Source of the DNA: Timema cristinae
Lineage: Eukaryota; Arthropoda; Insecta; Phasmatodea; Timematidae
NCBI GenBank assembly: GCA_039000515.1
Contig: JBCFYV010011164.1
Span: 32,975,021 to 33,039,020 of the forward strand
Length of the DNA stretch: 64,000 bases
Direction of reading: 5' to 3'
Positions 22,374-32,999 of the stretch are shown here, piece by piece. The position numbers were made by a program, and so were the translations under genes. Within the stretch, counting starts at the first letter, position 1. Each line of letters starts with the position of its first letter. The notes below the pieces were generated by a model, which searched no databases, had not been told where the DNA came from, and saw nothing but the letters and a program-made list of their open reading frames with translations.

Positions 22374-23002
22374 CAGAGCCCTGCTTTTATGGTGAATCAA
22401 AAAAAAAAATTATTTCGTTTTTAAGTTTCCCAAAAGCGGTGAATAAACGGTGAATTACAAAAATCCTATTTTTGCGACGAAATTATCGAATTAAGACAAA
22501 AGTGTTAAAAAAGTGGTTTTTACCAAACTTTCGTGATTAAGGTGATTTTGTTGGGTTAAAACTAGACTTCTAGGAGAATGTTTGAAACAGGTAAACTAAA
22601 CATATTGAAGTGAAAAAAAAAATACATTTTGTTTGGACAAAACGGTAAAAAACACTAGTCCGCAAAAAAATGTGCTGTCAACTTATTAAAAAAGTAAGAT
22701 TTAGCGGAAGCTGGTCCGGGAAAAGTATGTACAAGTCACAAAGACAAAATATTACACACAAATTTATTTTTCAATATCCCAAAATATTAGCGCGAATGCT
22801 GAAAATCACGACTAAATCGCAATTATCGCGGACATCGTTTAAAATCGCGAATATCGCGCTAAAACGCCGATTTCGCGAATTATCGCGACAATCCTGAGCA
22901 TATATTTGCAATCAGGGTAACCTGAAATGTGAACATCTGAAAGAAAAAATGCCATATCTAACATTCGCGAATTATCGCGATCTCCACAAACGCAGGGCTC
23001 TG
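22374..23002. mobile_element. hAT-like non-autonomous element
   Basis: The termini are the perfect 11-bp inverted repeat cagagccctgc / gcagggctctg. The interior is rich in tcgcgaattatcgcga-type palindromes near the right end (about 22873-22888 and 22964-22980), resembling subterminal transposase-binding repeats. A 10-bp direct repeat acttattcac lies at 22365-22374 on the left but at 23006-23015 on the right, a few bases beyond the inverted repeat. The duplication is therefore not perfectly placed for an 8-bp hAT target. A 75-codon frame (22670-22897) shows no transposase signature. Confidence 0.65.
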
Positions 23003-23033
23003 ATAACTTATTCACTACGAAGTGGATCTACAT

Positions 23034-23969
23034 CAGGGGTGGCTCGTCCCTAAGGCGCGGAGGCGCGCGCCCCCCAACCCCAAGAATCCCCAGTTCCTTT
23101 TAAAGTTATTATTCGCACTCTCATGCCAATTTTATCTTGCCATAATAGTTTAAAGAAAAATATGTTTTTGGTTAAAGTAATAGCAGGCAATGTTTTTAAA
23201 ATGGCACGGAGTCGGGCGCGAGGCGGTCAGCGCCTGATATTGTGAAACCAAACCTTCCCACGCCTTCACCTCTTCTCTTCAAATGGCATGAAGTCGGGCG
23301 CGCGAAGGTCAGCGCCTGACAGTGAAACCAAACCTTCCCACCCCTTAACCCGTTGTCCCCATCCTGCTATAGCTATCTAGCATTGCTTATTCTTCTTTTG
23401 AAGGCGCACTCCCTTACGCGCCCTAAGGTTGAAAGCTTGTGAAATGTGTATAGCGTGAACCAGCAACAGTTGTTCAGTCATTCTGCGTGCTCCTGTGAGG
23501 ATGTGCGTGGCGTATGCGTTTATAATAATATTATGTAGGGTTATTTAGGATAATGTTTATTTGAGTTATATGTTTTAATATTTTTTGTAACAAGGCTTAA
23601 TATGAATAGTTCAATTCAGGCGCTTAAGACAACGAATATTGCAAGATTAACTCTTGATCAAAAAGTGAATTGAATTCATTAGGTAGGCCATGTCCTGAAT
23701 TTTGTATGTAACATAGTGAAAACATACATACCTATATTTTCATGAGCATTACACAGCTGCAGAGTTTCTACAACACATCCATGTCCTTTGGGGGATTTTT
23801 TTTTTATCTTTCCATGGTGTTTGTGATATTAATTTTTGAGTTTAACTAAATGAATATTTAGCAAAACATATTCCGAAATTTGTGTCTTCTTTTAAATACA
23901 TTATTTAGAGATAATTTATGAATTAAACAGGCTGCGCCTTCCAGCTTCTAAAGTGACGAGCCGCCACTG
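23034..23969. mobile_element. hAT element, internally deleted, with 8-bp target duplication
   Basis: The ends caggggtggctcgtc and gacgagccgccactg form an imperfect inverted repeat (13 of 15 positions match). They are flanked by a perfect 8-bp duplication atctacat (23026-23033 and 23970-23977), the hallmark of hAT. At 936 bp it is too short for a full transposase gene. A short frame from an ATG near 23602 (MNSSIQALKTTNIARL) breaks after about 23 codons; its identity is uncertain. The interior carries a direct duplication of about 80 bp (about 23199-23355) beginning aaatggcacggagtcgggcg. GC content is higher than in the flanks. Confidence 0.92.
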
Positions 23970-23977
23970 ATCTACAT

Positions 23978-25451
23978 AATACATTTTTATAAACACGTGT
24001 TTAGGCTACATCACTCGTAGCCAAGTTTGGGGAAAGATTAGCCAGTACTAATGTCAGTACGATTGCTTTGACCTTAGGGGACGCCAAAATGAACTAATCA
24101 TACATTATTTCCATGGAGAATCTCTCCAGGTCTAAATGTGTTCGTATATTTTTATATTTGTTGTGGTTAATTAAGAATGTTTCCTGTCTTTCCTTACCAT
24201 TCCTGAACCCTCCACACCTGTCCCTAACCTTTCCTTACTCCTGGAGACAAGGACCTACCTCGGACACTTTAGGCCTACTGTGTTACCATAGTTTGGCGGA
24301 CTTAGAATTCCCGCCAAGTGTTGCTGGCACGATTTTTTGGCACTGCCATTTGATTCAGTCTTGTGTTGAGACTGATAAGTGTATGATGTAAGTTAAAGTT
24401 CCGTGAAATTTCACCCGGAAACGTTATAAATCAGTCCCTCAAATTATTCGTGTGTGAGTGATGAAGAAGACTGATTCAAGAAAGGATGTATGCCAATCAG
24501 ACAATTAAAGTGAAGATGAGATGCCTCTGCCCTTCTTTACCCATTCCCATTCCAACAGTCCATTTGGTCCGTGTTCGTAACACTGGTCCTCTAGAGAATT
24601 AGTTGCTCCTTCATCGTAAACGTACGCTACACAAATGAGATGAGTGGTTGTTAATAGGGAGTATGAAGTTGTGGAGACAGTTGAAACTATTAAACCTAAC
24701 TTTAGCCTCACCAAACAAATCCTTTTGACCGTTGGGATAATTTCTCTTTCAGTAAAATTACCCATGATACCAGGCTTGAATCTAAGCTGGGACCAATAGA
24801 CTCATAGCCAGGTGCACTGTCTATTATAGCACTAGGATAGTTATACATTTAATGGGGAGTTTAGATGGGAAAACCACAGTTGTAAATTGCATGTGAAAAT
24901 ATATTCTTGATGAAACCAGGCTGAGATTCAAATTTAGATCAGCCCACTATCGGAAACCCAGTCTATTTCGAGTTTCACACCATATCCCGTTTTACCAGCA
25001 TTGTGGGTGCAAATAGTTTGAAAAGAATACAATCTCATGATGTTACTAGCACTAAAACATAGTTAAGTTATCGATGGCAAAATTGTTTGGTTTACTTTGT
25101 GGTATTCTTTAAAATTCCTTTGTACTTATAAACATTTCTATTTTGCACCACATCTTTCTACCCGTCGTGAACCCTTATTTTAGACGCAACCTTTCAAGGA
25201 GGTTCCAAATTATACAATAAAATAAGAACAGGGCAATAGGAGTGAGCAGCTTGAATAATAATAAACATCTGATTACTTCAAGAGTAACCATGGGCAAGCA
25301 ACCCAATACAGTTGCGGAAAAATCCCAGACATTTAAATAATATTCAGTGTTACCCAAAAAACAAAGTAATTAAAGAATGATAGGTTATAAAACCTAAGGG
25401 TAGATCCTATAGCTAAAGTATAAAAAAAAGTGGAAAAATCCATCAACTTGC

Positions 25452-25454
<3 letters not shown>
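23978..25454. other. Unassigned DNA
   Basis: Frames at 24113-24391 (plus) and 24505-24765 (minus) have no recognisable domain. A B-box-like gctgagattcaaattt lies near 24930, but no SINE body or tail goes with it. Confidence 0.35.
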
Positions 25455-25491
<37 letters not shown>

Positions 25492-25495
25492 AATT

Positions 25496-25530
<35 letters not shown>
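25455..25530. repeat. Two (TA)n microsatellite runs
   Basis: Pure TA runs of about 16 and 14 units are separated by tgtgaattcaa. A shorter TA run and another gaattcaatagataaata segment follow at 25540-25600, so the block has a locally duplicated structure. Confidence 0.9.
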
Positions 25531-25535
<5 letters not shown>

Positions 25536-25713
25536 AAATTCAATAGATAAATAAATATATATTAAGTCAATATATATATATGAATTCAATAGATAAATAC
25601 TCTTAGATATAATAAGCCTAAAAGCAATTATTAAAATAAAATAATTCTACGCCAATTGTAACCTAATAAAAGAGTAAAACAAAATTATTTAGAAAAGCCA
25701 TTAATTTGATACT

Positions 25714-25765
25714 AACAACCCGAACGGGTAGTAAGACGCGGTGCTAAATATTATTATTATTAATA
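25714..25765 (+). mobile_element. SINE 3'-tail fragment
   Basis: Only the conserved tail acccgaacgggtagtaagac, then gcggtgctaa and (TTA)n, is present. The tail is common to SINE families 1 and 2, so the parent family cannot be told. Confidence 0.8.
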
Positions 25766-25769
25766 CTGT

Positions 25770-26740
25770 TATCCGGAATATTGATCATAAACTTCAAACT
25801 TATAATATAAGAACAATTTACGTTAAACTATCCTGTCATACTATAAATTAAAATTGAGATAATATCAGCAACATATAATATGACACCTAACGTTAGCCTG
25901 GACAAAGAAAAAAACCAAAATAATTATCTAAAGTTTGTCCATCTATCGCTTCACTAGTGCTATCCAGAAATTCAGTATCATAACTTATATCCTAATACAT
26001 TAATTATTTGAAATGCAATAAAAACCTAACTAAACTATTTTGCATATAGTTTTATCAAAGATTTAACATGTTTAAAATCCAACCCGAAATAGTATTGCCG
26101 TAAAAAGAATGGAATTTTGAAGAAGTGAACCATCCTCAAGGGGAGGATGCTCAAATAATATAAATAGTAATACAAAAAAAAGGGACAACAATAGAAGTGA
26201 GTGCTATGGAGTTCAAGGCTTTGAATGTTTTACCCAAAACATTCCAATACCGAAGCTCGCAACTTAAACCTGTTGCTGGGTTATTCAAAAGGGGCCGTCT
26301 ACCTCTAGAAAGCAGTGAGATACTGCAACCTGCCAATCAGTTCACAATAAATTAATATAAATATATTAGATCAAATACCTATGGTATGGAGAGGCATATA
26401 TAGTAAAATTAGTATAAGTCGTGATAAGTCGATATTTATTTGCTATTGCACAATTAGATATTTAACAGTTCTATTCAACGTTAACATTGTTGTAATGAAG
26501 ATGTATATAAAAATTATAAACGAAATTCATGTACCACAATGAATTGTAGCCAAAGTTAAAGAGTCTGAGGTGAAACATATATCAGATTAAATAAACGTTA
26601 ACATAAGATATTAATAAAATGTATAAATGTAAATTAGATTCATAAAAAGTTTTGAACATAGCCAGACGGCATTACAACAAGTTAAACGTAGTTAATTATA
26701 AGTCCATTTGATAGGGCGCCATTCTTATTTGCAAAAAATA
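25770..26740. other. AT-rich DNA, no gene seen
   Basis: Open frames such as 26151-26336 (minus) lack any motif. No element ends were recognised. Confidence 0.4.
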
Positions 26741-26744
26741 ACGA

Positions 26745-27480
26745 CAAGATATTCTGTATTCCATTATTAAATATTCGTTCATGAGAACTAGCATGTTGCA
26801 AATCAACAACAAGAAATCTAAATTCAAATATTAAATACCTGCCCATCAGAACTGGCATGTTACAAAACAACAAGAAATCTAAATTCAAATATTAAATATC
26901 TGCCCATCAGAACTGGCATGTTACAAAACAACAACAAGTAATCTAAATTCAAATATTAAATATCTGCCCATCAGAACTGGCATGTTGCAAAACAACAACA
27001 AGAAATCTAAATTCAAATATTAAATATCTGCCCATCAGAACTGGCATGTTACAAAACAACAACAAGAAATCTAAATTCAAATATTAAATATCTGCCCATC
27101 AGAACTGGCATGAAGCAAAACAACAACAAGTAATCTAAATTAAAATATTAAATATCTGCCCATCAGAACTGGCATGTAGCAAAACAACAACATGTAATCT
27201 AAATTAAAATATTAAATATCTGCCCATCAGAATTGGCATGTAGCAAAACAACAACAAGAAATCTAAATTCAAATATTAAATATCTGCCCACCAGAACTGG
27301 CATGTTACAAAACAACAACAAGAAATCTAAATTCAAATATTAAATATCTGCCCATCAAAACTGGCATGTAGCAAAACAACAACAAGTAATCTAAATTCAA
27401 ATATTAAATATTAAATATCTGCCCATCAGAACTGGCATGTAGCAAAACAAAAACAAGTAATCTAAATTCAAATATTAAAT
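26745..27480. repeat. Minisatellite, 64-bp unit, about 11 copies
   Basis: The landmark gcccatcagaactggcatg occurs at about 26841, 26902, 26966, 27030, 27094, 27158, 27222, 27286, 27350 and 27421; most steps are exactly 64 bp. The remainder of the unit is aaacaacaacaagaaatcta, then aattcaaatattaaatat. The first unit (cttcatgagaactagcatg-like) and the last interval (71 bp, with an extra attaaat) are the most divergent, as usual at array edges. It lies immediately downstream (minus sense) of the candidate first exon at 27.6 kb. Confidence 0.95.
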
Positions 27481-27588
27481 AGTTCACGTTGTAACGTTTA
27501 TTGACATCAACGTTACAAGCGAAGAAGAGTAAATGGGCTAATAAACACTATTCCACAACACCAAAATGTAAACAAGGAATCTACTCAC

Positions 27589-27607
27589 CTAAAGCCCCGT
27601 TCGCCAT
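27589..27607 (-). CDS. Candidate first coding exon of a host gene
   Basis: On the minus strand an ATG at 27607 starts the codons for MANGAL, and after the first base of the next codon there is a consensus splice donor, ttag|gtgagt (intron from 27588 downward). The region upstream in the minus sense (27.61-27.78 kb) is CpG-richer than its surroundings. Only 19 coding bases are involved, so the identity cannot be guessed and chance cannot be excluded. The intron would begin next to the 64-bp minisatellite. No downstream exon in the right phase was recognised in the window. Confidence 0.35.
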
Positions 27608-27790
27608 ATAAGTGTCTCAAGTCACATCAATCGAACTTTCGTTTCCCCCACGAACACTACATCAACACCAAGTGTTATTGTTAAACTGAACGAAAAATTG
27701 GCGTGTCGGAATGGGCGTGGAGCCGCCCATTGAATCATGGGAAGTGAGTGACGCGCATGTGACCTCGTGTTGAACACGTGGTGTTCTAGT
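27608..27790 (-). promoter_or_regulatory. Candidate promoter / 5' untranslated region
   Basis: A CpG-containing block in AT-rich DNA. It carries an inverted repeat aatgggcg-tggagc-cgcccatt (27710-27731) resembling paired GC boxes, and an E box cacgtg near 27775. It lies directly upstream (minus sense) of the ATG with a donor at 27.59 kb. Its function is inferred from composition and position only. Confidence 0.3.
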
Positions 27791-28001
27791 AAAATCTCAG
27801 ATAACCGGGAATGTTCTTATGAATTACCATCCCTTCCCTCTACTCTGTGTATTTGTTTCTACTTTGTTCTAGGTTTCCCCTTTGTTCCCCCTCCTCTCAG
27901 AAAAATATCGTTTATATACTGTGGCCGTTTGCTTTGTAAAATCACTTCTTGATTCAGCTGTGTCATACGACAAATCACATTAGGACAGAATGATTCTAAG
28001 G

Positions 28002-28145
28002 TATAAATTCTATTTCGGCCTGTACACATCAAAATTATCTTTGGAACTTATATTATTCATTTAAAAGAAATCTATGCTGGGTACAAATTCTATTTCGGCC
28101 GGTACATTCAAAATTAACTTTGGGACTAGTATTATTTATTTTTGG
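28002..28145. repeat. Local direct duplication (~77 bp, two copies)
   Basis: The segments gtataaattctatttcggcc (from about 28002) and gtacaaattctatttcggcc (from about 28080) each continue with a tacat-tcaaaattaactttgg-type stretch. Two diverged copies are visible. Confidence 0.7.
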
Positions 28146-28363
28146 ATTACCATTATATATTGTCTTTTGTAAATATGTTAGATCACGAGGAAAGGTATGC
28201 CCGGCATGGCATAAAATATTCTAAATATTAATGTGGGTAATAATTTTCAGAATCCCTTTTTTGCCCTTCTGGCTCTGCAAATAATTGTCATTTATGGTGA
28301 ACTTTAACTTTTGTAGGTCACCATAAATCTACGTAAGGCGTGTTGCCTACCTAATGTGGGAAT

Positions 28364-28923
28364 TGTTATAGCCCGTACGGCTATGTAAATTTTGATATTT
28401 ATTGTATATTTATTTAATCATGGAGGATCTCCCTTTATATTGTGGTAAACTTAGATTGCCAATAATATTTTCAAATTAGTTTTAATAGAACTTATTGTTA
28501 TGTGGTTGGCCTGCGGTGGCTAGATATTGTATTCATTGTATTGCGGATTGCCGCAGAGGCCCTAAGGGGCCATAGATTTAACTTAGGTTCAATAACACCT
28601 AAATATTATTACTATGTTGTTATGACAACTATATTATCATGATCATAACCTATGTCTTTATGACAACTGTATTATCATGGGCATAACCTATGTCGTTGTG
28701 ACAACTGTATTATCATGGGCATAACCCAATCTTCTACAGATTTATATATAAATATATATCTATTCATTGTTGTTACTTACATTTGCATATTTTCTATTGT
28801 TATCTTTTCTAAATAAACATTCTTATAGTCATTTAAAACTTTGATTTACTAATTCTAGGTAAATAAGTTCTTACTTTAAACATAAGATTCTCGACCTCCT
28901 CCTTTTAGCTCATAGTACCAACA
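28364..28923 (+). mobile_element. Possible LTR or solo LTR
   Basis: The block begins tgttatagcccgtacggcta and ends accaaca, giving TG...CA ends. It contains a three-copy 38-bp tandem (tgacaactgtattatcatgg, about 28618-28737), a TATA-rich stretch near 28740-28760 and an aataaa at 28812. Directly after it comes tggcggatgatag, which looks loosely like a primer-binding site. No second LTR or internal retrotransposon domains were found nearby, so this is tentative. Confidence 0.3.
28618..28737 (+). repeat. Tandem repeat, 38-bp unit, three copies
   Basis: The landmark tgacaact occurs at about 28623, 28661 and 28699, followed each time by a tattatcatggcataac-type sequence. It lies inside the LTR-like block. 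Confidence 0.85.
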
Positions 28924-29339
28924 TGGCGGATGATAGTTAAAGAGAGTTCATGGAAGCACAATCGTTGTATAAGCCAGAGAGAAGGCCTATTCACTTTTAT
29001 GCAGTCCTGTAAGCTCCTCTGCAATTTATCATTTGTTATTGTTTATATGTTTATTTTGCTTTTGTGTAATGTGCGCCTGCCCTTATCTATTAGAGGATAA
29101 GGAGGGCGGTACAACGTGAACATTATTTAAATATAGCTATTAATGGAGCCGATACCCACTAAACATACTTATCGATACAATCGCTTAATTATAACTCAAC
29201 TGGCGATAAGACGCCATCATCTAGCAATGAAGCGACATCTAAAGAACAATAAAGTAATTTTCTAACAGTCTGATTTATTTCTAAAGTAGGAAAATAGGCC
29301 GAAAAGAAATTTTGAAACATCTTACAAAAAAAATAAGTT

Positions 29340-29830
29340 AAATTTGTCGAGAGTGAATTTTGACCTTACATTTTTAGTTGAAGAAAGCCGGAGCTTATCC
29401 TATCTCAGTTACGACGTAGGCCCAGTTGTACATTTTGTTGGCACAGTCGCCAGTATATATACCATAAAGCACAGAAGAGGGAAAGATGGGAAAATTAAGG
29501 GGAGGTCACATTCTAGATCACCAAGGAATACATAGTTAGCGCATGCCGACACAGCTTCGGGAAGGTCCGTGGCCGTTCGGGAACCTTATCGAAGCGGATA
29601 TCTTCAATGCGCATGTCAAATCAACTCAAGGTGTTCGTTGCACTCGCGTCACATTTTACCCTGCCAGTGTTCTATTTTCCCGGTACAGCGAAGTTGCGTC
29701 CGACGGATTTGTGTCGTTCTTCCACGCAGCCCCAGTCAGCAAGCAAACGGGGTAAATCTCGTCTATTTTTGTTGTTTAGTGTCTTTCGTAAACCATACGA
29801 TGCTACAGAAGTTACATCTATATAAATATT
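29340..29830 (+). other. CpG-richer island with overlapping short frames
   Basis: Three overlapping plus-strand frames (29543-29755, 29569-29832, 29607-29825) and a 144-codon minus frame (29672-30106) are open across one GC-rich patch. The 29543 frame ends just before a possible donor (acggg|gtaaat). It also contains gcgcatgcc and gcgcatgtc motifs. None of the products is recognised. This could be a promoter/5' exon island or a dead element. Frames opening together usually reflect base composition rather than coding. Confidence 0.25.
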
Positions 29831-30211
29831 AATGCTGAAACCGAATTTATGCTTACATTTCATAATAAATAAACCGAAGCCTCGGCTTCGTCCTACTAAA
29901 CCTGAGCAATGTCCAAGAGTGATCATCATATTTCTCTGCCAGTCTTTTCTATGATTTGCACAACTCCAGAACACGGTATGGTGGGATAGCAAAGGGGGGG
30001 AAAATTCAAAGACAATAAAACAAGGAGAAGGATCTACGTGTGACACGAGGCTTTCACTCGTTTCTCGAAGATATTTGAACGTATGGACACTGGGTTGTAG
30101 AGTCATCTTTTTTCTTCTTAAGTTCTTTGTCTTGTCTTGAGCTCACGGCTTTGATTCTTGGGTGGAGCCATTTAGTTGGTCGTGGGGTGAGATGTTCTGA
30201 TCGGGTGTGTT

Positions 30212-30229
30212 GTCTCTCTCTCTCTCTCT
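30212..30229. repeat. (TC)n microsatellite
   Basis: A pure TC run of about nine units, near an unassigned stretch with no gene. Confidence 0.9.
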
Positions 30230-30384
30230 GTTTACTGTGCAGCCAAGCCCGTTGAAAGGGGTAAGTAGATGTTTTGGCCGACTTGTTTTCTTTTCACTTG
30301 TAGCTAATGCTACAGTCCTGTCTACTAGGGATGAAAAAGACATATAGTAGAAGAAATGCATCTAAATCTACGTGGTGGTATTGT

Positions 30385-30510
30385 AGAATATTATTTTTAA
30401 AAATACCATCTTCAGTACACCCCGCCGTGATTACAAGCTTCGAACTACCCCTCACCGGCAAATCACAGTAGATGAGACTCTCATTTAATCCGCTTGCCCA
30501 CGGATACAAT
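30385..30510 (-). mobile_element. Possible SINE head fragment
   Basis: The order aaaaataccatcttcagtac, then a cgaactacccctcaccgg segment, then a gatgagactctc segment, echoes the minus-strand family 1 head. It is too diverged to be sure. Confidence 0.3.
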
Positions 30511-30535
30511 TTCTGTTAAATTAACAACACAAGAA

Positions 30536-30832
30536 ACCCACCTCGGTGACGTAGTTATCTAACGCGTTGGTATCGTGTTGAGCTAGGCTGCCAAGGATGG
30601 GAAAATCGAGGTTGGAATCTCGGTCGGGTGATCTGGGGTGGTTTTTACTAAATGGGTTTCCACTCTCTCCCCCCACGCAAATGCTGGTTCACGTCCTCTA
30701 AATTCAACCTTTACTATTCCTAACCCATTAGCGTAATGAGTACATAAGCGAATAACCCGAATGGGAAGTAAGACGCTGTGCTAAATAATAATAAAAAAAT
30801 AATAATGATAGTGATGATAATAATTAAATAAT
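30536..30832 (+). mobile_element. SINE family 1, array copy 1, with target duplication
   Basis: A well-preserved head (cctcggtgacgtagttatct, aacgcgttgg) with B box gaggttggaatctcggtcgg, a middle ccactctctccccccacgca, and the tail acccgaatgggaagtaagac with long AAT-rich repeats. It is flanked by aacacaagaa (30526-30535 and 30833-30842). The right target copy abuts the head of array copy 2. Confidence 0.9.
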
Positions 30833-30842
30833 AACACAAGAA

Positions 30843-31096
30843 CCCGCTTTTATGGCTGCGTGGTCTAACACGCTACTTTCGTGTTAGTCTAGACTGCTAT
30901 ATACGGGTAGATTGGAGTTTGATCCCGGTCGGGTGCACTATGGCCTATGGGTGATTTCTCTAAATGGTTTAAACTCTCCCTTCATACTAATTCGTGTGCA
31001 TTTTTTTCTCAATTAGGCCTTCCTTATCCCTAACGCATTAGTGTAACTAGTACAACTGCTTGTAACTCGAACGGGTAGTAAGACATGGTGCTAAGA
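30843..31096 (+). mobile_element. SINE family 1, array copy 2
   Basis: The head is cccgcttttatggctgcgtg followed by gtctaacacgc; the B box is agtttgatcccggtcgggtg; the tail is actcgaacgggtagtaagac then atggtgcta. It is head-to-tail with copies 1 and 3. Confidence 0.9.
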
Positions 31097-31109
31097 AACA
31101 CACACAAAA

Positions 31110-31345
31110 ACCCGCTTCAGCGGTCGAATGGTCTAATTTGTCACGCTAGGGTTAGACTGCCTGCTAATAACGGTGATATTAGGGTTTAAATACCGGTGAT
31201 ATCTACTAAGGGTGTTTAATTATAGATTGTTTACCATTCTCCTTCCAGGCAAATGCAGATAGATTACCTCTAAAATACTTCCTACCTCATCCCTACTATA
31301 TTAGTGTACTTATCACATAGCTTATACGTATAACCGGACACGTGT
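31110..31345 (+). mobile_element. SINE family 1, array copy 3
   Basis: The head is cccgcttcagcggtcgaatg; the B box is degraded (agggtttaaataccggtgat); the middle is ccattctccttccaggcaaa; the tail is decayed (cgtataaccggacacgtg) and is followed by a (CA)n run. The 154-codon minus-strand frame at 31322-31786 starts in flanking DNA and ends inside this SINE tail, so it is unlikely to be a gene. Confidence 0.85.
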
Positions 31346-32290
31346 AAAAAAACACACACACACAAGTCTAGTGCGTATAAATGTGTTGATGGAATATACT
31401 CGTATTTTACTTTTGAGATAACTTTTACATTGAAAAAGTTCCAGCATGACGTTTCTAATACACAAACAAAAAGTTTGAGCCTTATTAAATGAATTAAGAC
31501 TTAAAAATATAGTGTTAAAAATTTCCTGTGAATAAATAAATTGTGTACATAAACAAGTTCCTTCATCATAGGAGCTAAGTTTAACAACATTTGAGATTAA
31601 GTTAGTCAAGAGAAAATTGGATATGAGAATATTACCTTTCTCTGTTTTTTTAAAGGACTGTTGAGACCATTTGAATGAATTGGACCAAGGGCTGAAGTGC
31701 TTTGTGCACTTATACAAAACTAAAATAAGGAAAGTAAAATATTCTTGGAGAAAATTCTCCTTCTTCGCCAGTTTTAACGCACCCATTATAAGTTATGCGT
31801 CACTTTCTTCTCAAAATTGTTATGCCATGGATTAACGGGAATAATTTGATTAAGTTGATATTCCAAATAGTGTTTGTAACTTTCGCAAAACTGCGCTGTT
31901 ATGAAAGATCCCTTTACCACAAAGTTAGCTGAAGATAAAGCAATTAAGTTAAGAATATGGTTGTTTTGATTTACAATATAGAAACGGTAAAAGTTAATAA
32001 ATTTTAGTCAAAGAACAATGTTTTATCTCTTACATAATACAATTGATGATTTCTATAAAGAATCTTTATTCTTTAACTGTGCAGCTTGACGATTTTGATG
32101 AACAATCCATTTTCTTGATACAATTGATCTGATGATTTAGTTGAACATTCTTTTACATTCAATTTGGTCAATTTTATTACCAGGATGAGCAATCTTTGAA
32201 GATGAGTATAATCTTAGGTTACGGACAAAGCTGTCACTAAGCTTTTTATTTACAGTAAAATATTGTCGAAACGGCTGCATAGAGCCAACC
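31346..32290. other. AT-rich DNA, no gene seen
   Basis: No domain or RNA gene recognised. Loosely repeated phrases (gatgatttagttgaac-like) around 32.05-32.17 kb recur at 33.25-33.55 kb, hinting at an old degenerate repeat. Confidence 0.35.
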
Positions 32291-32298
32291 CAGAGTCA

Positions 32299-32995
32299 CC
32301 AGTAGCTGTGGTTTTCATTGATAGCTCCAACAGGTAGCTGTGGTTTTCATTGATAGCTCTAACCAGTAGTTGTGGTTTTCATTGCTAGCTCCAACAGGTA
32401 GTTGTGTTTTTCATTGATAGCTCCAAACGGTAGCCGTGGTTTTCATTGATAGCTCCAACAGGTAGTTGTGGTTTTCATTGATATCTACAACCAGTAGCCG
32501 TGGTTTTCATTGATATCTATAACCAGTAGCCGTGGTTTTCATTGATAGCTCTAACTGGTATATGTGGCTTTCATTGATATCTCTAACCAGTAGTTGTGGT
32601 TTTAATTGATAGCTCTAACCGGTAGCTGTGGTTTTCATTGCTAGCTCCAACAGGTAGTTGTGTTTTTCATTGATAGCTCCAAACGGTAGCCGTGGTTTTC
32701 ATTGATAGATCCAAACGGTAGCCGTGGTTTTCATTGATATCTACAACCAGTAGCTGTGGTTTTCATTGATATCTATAACCAGTAGCCGTGGTTTCCATTG
32801 ATAGCTCCGAACAGTATTTGTGGTTTTCATTTATAGCTCCAACTAGTGGCTGTGGTTTTAGTGATGCCTCCAAACGGTGGTTGTGGTTTTCATTGATAGT
32901 TTCAAAAGTTCATTGAGAGCTCCAAAAGGTGGCTGTGGTTTTCATTAATAGTTCCAATCAGTAGCTGTAGTTTTAATGATAGCCCCAAGTAGTGG
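32299..32995. repeat. Minisatellite, ~33-bp unit, about 20 copies
   Basis: The unit is ggtagctgtggttttcattg followed by atagctccaaca. The first steps are 32 bp and later ones 32-36 bp. Variants (tagccgtgg, tagttgtgg, gatatctacaac) recur as blocks, suggesting rounds of multi-unit duplication: the 32.39-32.46 kb and 32.65-32.72 kb stretches look alike. The right edge degrades gradually after 32.82 kb. Confidence 0.93.
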
Positions 32996-32999
32996 ATTC

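Noticed and set aside
22670..22897. 75-codon frame inside the hAT-like element
   Set aside because: No BED finger or hAT dimerisation signature; the sequence is dominated by tcgcga palindromes.
28921..28940. ATG with a MADDS start (acatggcggatgatag)
   Set aside because: The frame stops after five codons and no splice donor intervenes.
29672..30106. 144-codon minus-strand frame
   Set aside because: It lies opposite three other open frames in a GC-rich patch and has no recognisable motif; base composition is the simpler explanation.
31322..31786. 154-codon minus-strand frame
   Set aside because: It ends inside a SINE tail and (CA)n run, has AT-driven codon content and shows no domain or family motif.
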